NCBI GenBank assembly: GCA_002327985.1
Contig: DCVM01000027.1
Coordinates: 1 to 7,682 of the forward strand
Length of the DNA stretch: 7,682 nucleotides
From: Syntrophaceae bacterium UBA2188
GTDB lineage: Bacteria; Desulfobacterota; BSN033; UBA1163
Reading direction: 5' to 3'
The notes beneath the pieces are model-generated. The model was not told where the DNA came from and did no database searches. It was given only the letters and a program-made list of their open reading frames with translations. This document shows positions 4,896 to 7,682 of this stretch, piece by piece (position 1 is the first letter of the stretch; each line of letters starts with the position of its first letter). Both the position numbers and the translations under genes were made by a program.

Positions 4896-6194
4896 TTGAA
4901 GAAATTTAAGGTCTTAATATTCCTTGCAACCTTTTTACAGCTTTTGTTGATTTTCGGAATACCTGGAATGACCCAGGAAAAGTCCCCCGTTTTTACGATC
5001 GAGGTGGATGGTATCATCAATCCTGCCACGGCCAAATTTATCATTGAGTCAATCGATCAAGCCACGCAGGAGGGCGCCCAGTGTCTCATTATTCAGTTGG
5101 ATACCCCTGGAGGATTGATGGAATCAATGAGGATTATTGTCAAAAAAATCCTCACCGCCAATATCCCAATCATTGTCTATGTGGCTCCGAGTGGAGCACG
5201 GGCTGCTTCTGCAGGGGTCTTCATTACCATGGCTGCTCACATTGCTGTGATGGCCCCGAGCACACATATCGGTGCAGCCCATCCCGTCTCATTGGGTGAG
5301 GGAAAAGAAAGTAAAACGATGAGCGAAAAGATTGTGAATGATACGGTCTCCTATATCAAGACGACGGCAAAGACAAGAGGAAGAAATGTCGAATGGGCTG
5401 AAAAAGCGGTTCGGAAAAGCGTCTCCATTACCGAAGAAGAAGCGGCGAAACTCAATGTCGTCGATTTTATCAGCCCAAATTTACAGGACCTTCTCACAAA
5501 AATTGATGGAAAGGTCATCAAGTTAGATGGAATCACCCGAACCCTCGTGACCAAGGATGTTCAACCTCGAACCGTACAGATGAGCTGGCGTTACCGGTTT
5601 CTGGATATTATCTCGAATCCCAGCATTGCTTATATCCTCCTGATGTTAGGGATTTACGGCGTTTTCTTTGAACTTTCAAACCCTGGAGCCATTCTCCCAG
5701 GAGTGGTAGGGGGAATCTTTCTGATCCTCGCTTTCTATGCCTTGCAGATGCTTCCCATCAATTTTGCAGGATTAGCATTGATTCTTTTTGCTATTATCTT
5801 GTTTATTGCAGAAATCAAAGTGGTCAGTCATGGGTTATTGGCCGTCGGGGGTGTCATCTCTCTCTTCTTGGGTTCCTTGATGCTGATCGAAAGCCCGGCA
5901 GAATATATGAGAGTTTCTTTAAGCGTCATCATCCCCGCTGTTCTGGTCAGCGCTGCCTTCTTTATATTTGCTGTGACCATGGCCATCCGAGCACGTCTGA
6001 CAAAGCCAACGACTGGAATGGAAGGACTCGTGGGAGAAGAAGGAATGGCTTCAACAAGTCTCTCTCCTGAAGGAAAAGTCTCCATTCACGGAGAGTTCTG
6101 GAATGCACTCACTGACCAAAACATAGAGAGGGGGGAGAAGGTTAAAGTCATCGGTGTGACCAATCTAAAACTGAAGGTAAAAAAAATTGAATAA
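4896..6194 (+). CDS. nfeD: NfeD-family membrane serine protease (ClpP-class, long form)
   Basis: Membrane-bound serine protease of the STOPP/NfeD1b type, which cleaves the C-terminus of its stomatin partner in the archaeal PH1510/PH1511 pair. It has 432 residues: a signal peptide or anchor (about 5-21), a ClpP/SppA-like domain (32-200), four or five hydrophobic segments (about 242-260, 266-306 as two, 312-331, 343-363), and a C-terminal OB-fold NfeD domain (about 372-432, including GEFWNAL). In the protease domain LDTPGG (68-73) and GARAASAG (100-107) place the nucleophile at Ser105. By recalled alignment to PH1510 (Ser97/Lys138), the catalytic lysine is Lys145 in MSEKIVND. Both are present, so it should be active. 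The start is TTG with AAGGGAG 7 nt upstream; the following MKKFKVLIFLATFLQLLLIF is a typical leader. The stop overlaps the Shine-Dalgarno of the slipin gene, so the two are co-transcribed and probably translationally coupled. Confidence 0.94.
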   Translation: MKKFKVLIFLATFLQLLLIFGIPGMTQEKSPVFTIEVDGIINPATAKFIIESIDQATQEGAQCLIIQLDTPGGLMESMRIIVKKILTANIPIIVYVAPSGARAASAGVFITMAAHIAVMAPSTHIGAAHPVSLGEGKESKTMSEKIVNDTVSYIKTTAKTRGRNVEWAEKAVRKSVSITEEEAAKLNVVDFISPNLQDLLTKIDGKVIKLDGITRTLVTKDVQPRTVQMSWRYRFLDIISNPSIAYILLMLGIYGVFFELSNPGAILPGVVGGIFLILAFYALQMLPINFAGLALILFAIILFIAEIKVVSHGLLAVGGVISLFLGSLMLIESPAEYMRVSLSVIIPAVLVSAAFFIFAVTMAIRARLTKPTTGMEGLVGEEGMASTSLSPEGKVSIHGEFWNALTDQNIERGEKVKVIGVTNLKLKVKKIE

Positions 6195-6206
6195 GGAGGA
6201 AATCAT

Positions 6207-6962
6207 ATGGGCTTAACAGGTCTTCCATCAGGTTTATTTTTTGTCATCGTCTTTTTGGTCATTATCGCTGCCTCAGCCATCAAGATCCTCAGGGAATATG
6301 AAAGAGGGGTTGTTTTCCGTCTTGGGAGGCTGATCGGCGCAAAGGGTCCAGGATTGATCATCATCATCCCTGGGGTTGATAAATTGTTAAGAATAAGCCT
6401 CAGAACAGTCGTGTTGGATATCCCCCCTCAGGATGTGATCACTCATGACAATATCTCCATCAAGGTGAATGCCGTTGTCTATTTTCGCGTTATGGATCCA
6501 AATAAGGCTGTGGTTGAAGTGGAGAATTATCTCTACGCCACTTCACAATTAGCCCAGACAACTCTTCGAAGCGTTGTGGGACAGGCGGATTTGGACGAAT
6601 TGCTTTCCCAGAGAGAAAAAATCAACCTGACGCTCCAGGATATCCTGGACAAACACACAGAACCATGGGGAATCAAGGTCTCTCTGGTCGAAACCAAACA
6701 GGTAGATCTGCCGGAGAATATGCAGAGGGCCATTGCCCGCCAGGCAGAAGCAGAAAGGGAGAAGAGAGCCAAAATCATTCATGCCGAGGGTGAATACCAG
6801 GCTGCAGAAAAATTGACGCAGGCTGCAAATGTGATCAGTACCAATCCTACAGCCCTTCAGTTACGGTTCCTTCAAACCTTAGCGGAGATTTCTACGGAGA
6901 AGAATTCAACCACTATCTTCCCCGTGCCGATTGACATCATCAGCGCTTTTATGAAAAAGTAG
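6207..6962 (+). CDS. Slipin / stomatin-like SPFH-domain protein
   Basis: A stomatin-family (SPFH/Band 7) membrane scaffold, partner and likely substrate of the NfeD protease encoded just upstream. The 251 residues contain one N-terminal membrane segment (about 10-26), the SPFH domain starting LREYERGVVFRLGRLIGAKG (28-47) and running to about 168, then a charged helical coiled coil (about 170-208, with RQAEAEREKRAKIIHAEGE). The C-terminus ends in NSTTIFPVPIDIISAF (233-248), the kind of hydrophobic tail that the archaeal homologous protease cuts. Family members form ring oligomers and organise membrane microdomains. ATG 6207 follows AAGGAGG (6193-6199), 7 nt away, which overlaps the nfeD TAA. 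A strong terminator begins 36 bp after the stop, so this is the last gene of the operon. It resembles the bacterial slipin/YbbK-QmcA group; I give no symbol because naming varies. Confidence 0.95.
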   Translation: MGLTGLPSGLFFVIVFLVIIAASAIKILREYERGVVFRLGRLIGAKGPGLIIIIPGVDKLLRISLRTVVLDIPPQDVITHDNISIKVNAVVYFRVMDPNKAVVEVENYLYATSQLAQTTLRSVVGQADLDELLSQREKINLTLQDILDKHTEPWGIKVSLVETKQVDLPENMQRAIARQAEAEREKRAKIIHAEGEYQAAEKLTQAANVISTNPTALQLRFLQTLAEISTEKNSTTIFPVPIDIISAFMKK

Positions 6963-6997
6963 GTCCCTTTTAAAAATCTACACCGTTTCCGAAGATG

Positions 6998-7033
6998 AAC
7001 CCTTCCCCCTGTTGATCCGGGGAAGGGTTTTTT
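6998..7033 (+). terminator. Intrinsic terminator of the nfeD-slipin operon
   Basis: AACCCTTCCCC (6998-7008) pairs perfectly over 11 bp with GGGGAAGGGTT (7019-7029) around a 10-nt loop. It is followed at once by six T (7028-7033, the first two also in the stem). On the minus strand the hairpin is followed by CATCTTCGG with no T-run, so it should work mainly for plus-strand transcripts. The T-run abuts the stop codon of the convergent trmJ gene. Confidence 0.92.
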
Positions 7034-7682
7034 ATTTCCCCTTTTTCCCCTTTCTTAAATGACGGTCAATTTGACTCCATATGCCGTGAAAGATCCGAAC
7101 CTCCCTTTCATCCATTTGACTTCTTCCAAACAAACGCCTCAGGACACGCATGATTTTTTTGGGGGGGTTGGAATCCAGGAACCCGATTTGGATGAGTGTC
7201 TTTTCCATGTGTTCAAACATCCCTTCCAGTTGGTCGACTTGGGCCAATGAGGTGGATTTTTTTGGAATCTCGGCCGAGGCTTTAAATATTTCATAACAGA
7301 TGACCATTACAGCTTGTGCGAGGTTGAGGGATGAGAAGGGTTCTTTCGAAGAAATTCTAACATAGAGATGACAAAGGGAGAGTTCTTCGTTGGTCAATCC
7401 CTCTTTCTCTGAACCGAAGACGAAACCAATGGAATTCTTTAAGGAAAGTGAAACCAGCTTTTTTGCCATGCCTTCCGGGGTCAGAAGGGGACTTCTTTCC
7501 TTTCCCCCTCGTGAGGTCGTCCCGACCACACACCCCAATTCAGAGATGGCCTCTCTCAACGTAAAAACCTCCTCCGCCCTCTCCAAAATATCTTCCGCCC
7601 CTGAGGCTAATCGGTAGGCGTTTGGATGGAGCGGAGAACAACCGTTCACCACCACCAGCCGATTTAATCCCATATTCTTCAT
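7032..7682 (-). CDS. trmJ: TrmJ-type tRNA 2'-O-methyltransferase (5' end outside window)
   Basis: A SPOUT (TrmH/SpoU family, group 1) S-adenosylmethionine-dependent methyltransferase, most like TrmJ, which methylates the ribose of nucleotide 32 in tRNA anticodon loops. The visible 216 residues lack the N-terminus. The codon at the window edge is a Met within the family motif ARAMKNMGL, so roughly 20-25 residues (the NxGAxAR motif 1) lie beyond base 7682, and this Met is not the start. The SPOUT knot motifs are intact: FVFGSEKEGLTNEEL (87-101) and SLNLAQAVMVICYE (118-131), which form the cofactor-binding trefoil knot. The C-terminal helical extension (about 150-210, with EGMFEHMEKTLIQIGFL) is typical of TrmJ rather than TrmH or RlmB. 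The total would be about 240 residues, matching E. coli TrmJ (246). It converges on the nfeD-slipin operon and its TAA (7034-7032) touches that operon's terminator. Confidence 0.92.
   Translation of the reverse strand: MKNMGLNRLVVVNGCSPLHPNAYRLASGAEDILERAEEVFTLREAISELGCVVGTTSRGGKERSPLLTPEGMAKKLVSLSLKNSIGFVFGSEKEGLTNEELSLCHLYVRISSKEPFSSLNLAQAVMVICYEIFKASAEIPKKSTSLAQVDQLEGMFEHMEKTLIQIGFLDSNPPKKIMRVLRRLFGRSQMDEREVRIFHGIWSQIDRHLRKGKKGK

Noticed and set aside
1..7682. Mobile element, phage, defence or toxin-antitoxin system
   Set aside because: All coding space is taken by conserved chromosomal genes; no transposase, integrase, tRNA gene or attachment site is visible.

Overview
The window is a gene-dense stretch of an ordinary bacterial chromosome carrying six complete or nearly complete genes plus one truncated gene at each edge. 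Nothing in it looks like a phage, plasmid, IS element or CRISPR locus. The long form of HflX, the NfeD/slipin pair, the RtcA gene and the REP-like GC palindromes together suggest a free-living Gram-negative lineage near the Deltaproteobacteria/Desulfobacterota or a neighbouring phylum such as Nitrospirota. This placement is an impression from protein style, not a phylogenetic result.

Left half, minus strand (1-3703): transcription runs leftwards through rtcA (RNA 3'-phosphate cyclase), hflX (ribosome-associated GTPase) and guaB (IMP dehydrogenase, 3' end outside the window). hflX and guaB overlap by 26 bp. A consensus-like promoter sits in the 55-bp gap between rtcA and hflX. The first in-frame ATG of hflX (2415) is not the likely start. 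The reading frame continues 63 codons upstream, with family-like sequence, to an ATT codon at 2604 placed 5 nt after a perfect AAGGAGG. The N-terminal domain recovered this way shows a JAMM/MPN-like pattern of residues resembling RadC, the most interesting observation in the window.

Middle (3704-4040): a 337-bp divergent intergenic region. It holds a nested cluster of four GC-rich palindromes (REP-like) and an AT-rich palindrome that overlaps a probable minus-strand promoter for rtcA.

Right half, plus strand (4041-6962): a small stand-alone metallo-beta-lactamase-fold hydrolase (TTG start) is followed by a promoter and the two-gene operon nfeD-slipin. These encode a membrane ClpP-like serine protease and its stomatin-like partner. 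The operon ends in a strong intrinsic terminator (6998-7033). From the right edge a convergent minus-strand gene, a TrmJ-type tRNA 2'-O-methyltransferase lacking its N-terminus, runs into that terminator.

How the genes may fit together: RtcA (RNA end modification), HflX (rescue of stalled or heat-damaged ribosomes) and GuaB (guanine nucleotide supply) are compatible with an RNA/ribosome stress theme, but their adjacency may simply be chromosomal order. NfeD and slipin form a known membrane quality-control pair. I see no clearly new multi-gene system here.
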